A stretch of DNA of 64,000 nucleotides from Chthoniobacterales bacterium (lineage in GTDB: Bacteria; Verrucomicrobiota; Verrucomicrobiia; Chthoniobacterales; JACTMZ01): assembly GCA_018883245.1 (NCBI GenBank), contig VEQL01000006.1, forward strand, positions 54,134 through 118,133. Direction: 5' to 3'. The translations under genes were made by a program, and so were the position numbers. Below are positions 63,056 to 64,000 of this stretch, piece by piece; the stretch's first letter is position 1; each line of letters begins with the position of its first letter. The notes under the pieces were generated by a model. It saw only the letters and a list, made by a program, of their open reading frames with translations. It made no database searches and had not been told where the DNA came from.

Positions 63056-64000
63056 TCAGCCGACATACTCGCATGCGCATCCTATGCCGACCGGGGCATA
63101 ATATAGTCCACAGCAACAACAATTAGCGCCACAACTCCATCCTGTTTCGTCGGGACAACAACATGCCCCTTCGTCAGCGCAGGCGTAGCATGTCCCGTAA
63201 GAGCCAGAGGTTGAATGAACCGTCTGACCCTCTGGGCAAAAAGATGGAGGAGTTCGCGACCAACCATCGGGGCACTGTGGCTCGGGGCACCAGTCCTGCA
63301 TTGTTTTGCTGGCCGAGGCGGTAAGGTCTCCGCTGTTCGATCCGGGTAGATAGGCTCTGGCTTCAAATGTAAATGAGCTGTATCCAGGTCTTCCCGGCCC
63401 CACACTGTGCGTTCCGTAATCTATTGTGTCTCCGGGACGAATGGTCCCTTGCCAAATGATCTTTCTGCCATTTCGGATAGAAACCAGGTAAAGGCCTTGG
63501 GCAGCAGGATCGTTAGTGGCGCTCAAACTCACCGTGCCTCCGAAAACAGCATTTCGCGTCCCACCGTCATTGTTTGGATAACACGGACTCGGAGTGGTGT
63601 AGTCGTCCATCGTGATCGCGATTGATGGCCAAGAAATTTCAGAGCGGTTTCTTCGTGGTTTGTTGTTTCCTCCACCACTTCCACCCCCCATTCCTCCGCC
63701 ATCACTGATAACTCCTGATGTTGGCGGACCTTGTGGACCAGTTGGCCCATCACCGCCACCACCAGCTGGCGGGTCTCCGGGGATATAAGGCACATACCAA
63801 GGTGGAATATACGGCACATACGGTGCAGGGCATGTTTGTCCATTGGGGGAATCCGGCTGTGGCACGCAAGAAGGCGGTAGGTTTGTCCAATCATTGGCCA
63901 AAAATTCGTCCCGAGAAAAATCCGATGCACGGATCACTGTGGGGGTGAGCACCCCGCGTCGAACCCACCATAACCCATGGTAGTATTGTATCCACTGATC
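63056..64000 (-). CDS. unknown protein: DUF2829/Tad2-like plus beta domain and cysteine-rich tail (5' end outside window)
   Basis: The frame runs off the right edge. The visible 314 residues begin inside the Tad2-like part (DQWIQYYHGLWWVRRG, then SDFSRDEFLANDWTNLPPSC). A Pro/Tyr/Gly-rich linker follows (PYIPPWYVPYIPG and GGGDGPTGPQGP), then the same beta domain as the paralogue (EISWPSIAITMDDY ... SKTMQDWC). The last ~77 residues form a tail with about 15 cysteines (CCC, then CCCCGLYY near the end). Parent role unknown; a structural or surface-exposed protein is plausible. Confidence 0.65.
   Translation of the reverse strand, partial: DQWIQYYHGLWWVRRGVLTPTVIRASDFSRDEFLANDWTNLPPSCVPQPDSPNGQTCPAPYVPYIPPWYVPYIPGDPPAGGGGDGPTGPQGPPTSGVISDGGGMGGGSGGGNNKPRRNRSEISWPSIAITMDDYTTPSPCYPNNDGGTRNAVFGGTVSLSATNDPAAQGLYLVSIRNGRKIIWQGTIRPGDTIDYGTHSVGPGRPGYSSFTFEARAYLPGSNSGDLTASASKTMQDWCPEPQCPDGWSRTPPSFCPEGQTVHSTSGSYGTCYACADEGACCCPDETGWSCGANCCCCGLYYAPVGIGCACEYVG

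Noticed and set aside
1..64000. CRISPR arrays, rRNA operons and replication origins
   Set aside because: No regularly spaced repeat arrays, no rRNA sequence and no dnaA-box cluster were recognised on reading the window.

Overview
The window is high-GC bacterial chromosome. The gene content best fits a member of the Verrucomicrobiota: a DUF4159 protein, an alpha-2-macroglobulin/PBP1C pair, a PEP-CTERM-tagged protein, a solitary pseudopilin beside a LacI-type regulator, and many GTG/TTG starts with weak Shine-Dalgarno sequences. This placement is inference from gene content; there is no rRNA in the window to confirm it.

From 1 to about 38.85 kb the window is mostly housekeeping. It holds a DUF4159 protein (cut by the left edge), upp, an MsbA-like ABC exporter followed by purH, then dnaX-ybaB, a minus-strand glycerate kinase-fabD-nadA operon, an alanine-rich exported protein, an O-antigen ligase-like membrane protein, and a minus-strand A2M-pbpC-flavoprotein operon. 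A SET-domain protein follows, then a four-gene minus-strand envelope operon (coiled-coil protein, lipoprotein, GT9, TlpA-like). The SRP RNA gene comes next, then the plus-strand operon CPBP protease-comF-accD-folC. A 129-bp inverted-repeat element lies directly behind folC. Then come rpe and tadA (divergent), and a minus-strand operon of a GH2-GT2 fusion, queA, an alcohol dehydrogenase and an exported chorismate mutase. A small membrane protein, hemL with a PfkB-family kinase, and tRNA-Asp close this part.

From the tRNA to about 61.4 kb the content is accessory and mostly catabolic. A LacI-type regulator faces an amidohydrolase/BNR-repeat operon across two matching palindromes. Next come a pseudopilin, two DNRLRE-type surface proteins (one with a PEP-CTERM tag) and an IS481-type transposase remnant between them. 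A TetR regulator faces a tight five-gene operon: sugar-nucleotide-type epimerase, DapA-like aldolase, both halves of iron-sulfur L-serine dehydratase, and an M20 deacylase. A Gfo/Idh/MocA oxidoreductase, a DegT-type aminotransferase and an MFS sugar transporter follow. An AraC regulator then faces a SIS-domain protein and a TIM-barrel glycosidase-like protein. An outer-membrane-type protein ends this part. The set looks like two or three independently regulated carbohydrate or amino-sugar utilisation loci.

The last 2.5 kb (61.5-64 kb) is visibly lower in GC and lies beyond a pair of short direct repeats. It carries a tightly packed minus-strand operon of unrecognised proteins: two paralogues whose N-termini resemble the DUF2829/Tad2 fold, one with a very cysteine-rich tail, plus a small helical protein and a protein ending in a six-cysteine knuckle. 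This looks like a phage-derived or otherwise acquired module and is the least explained part of the window. It continues past the right edge.
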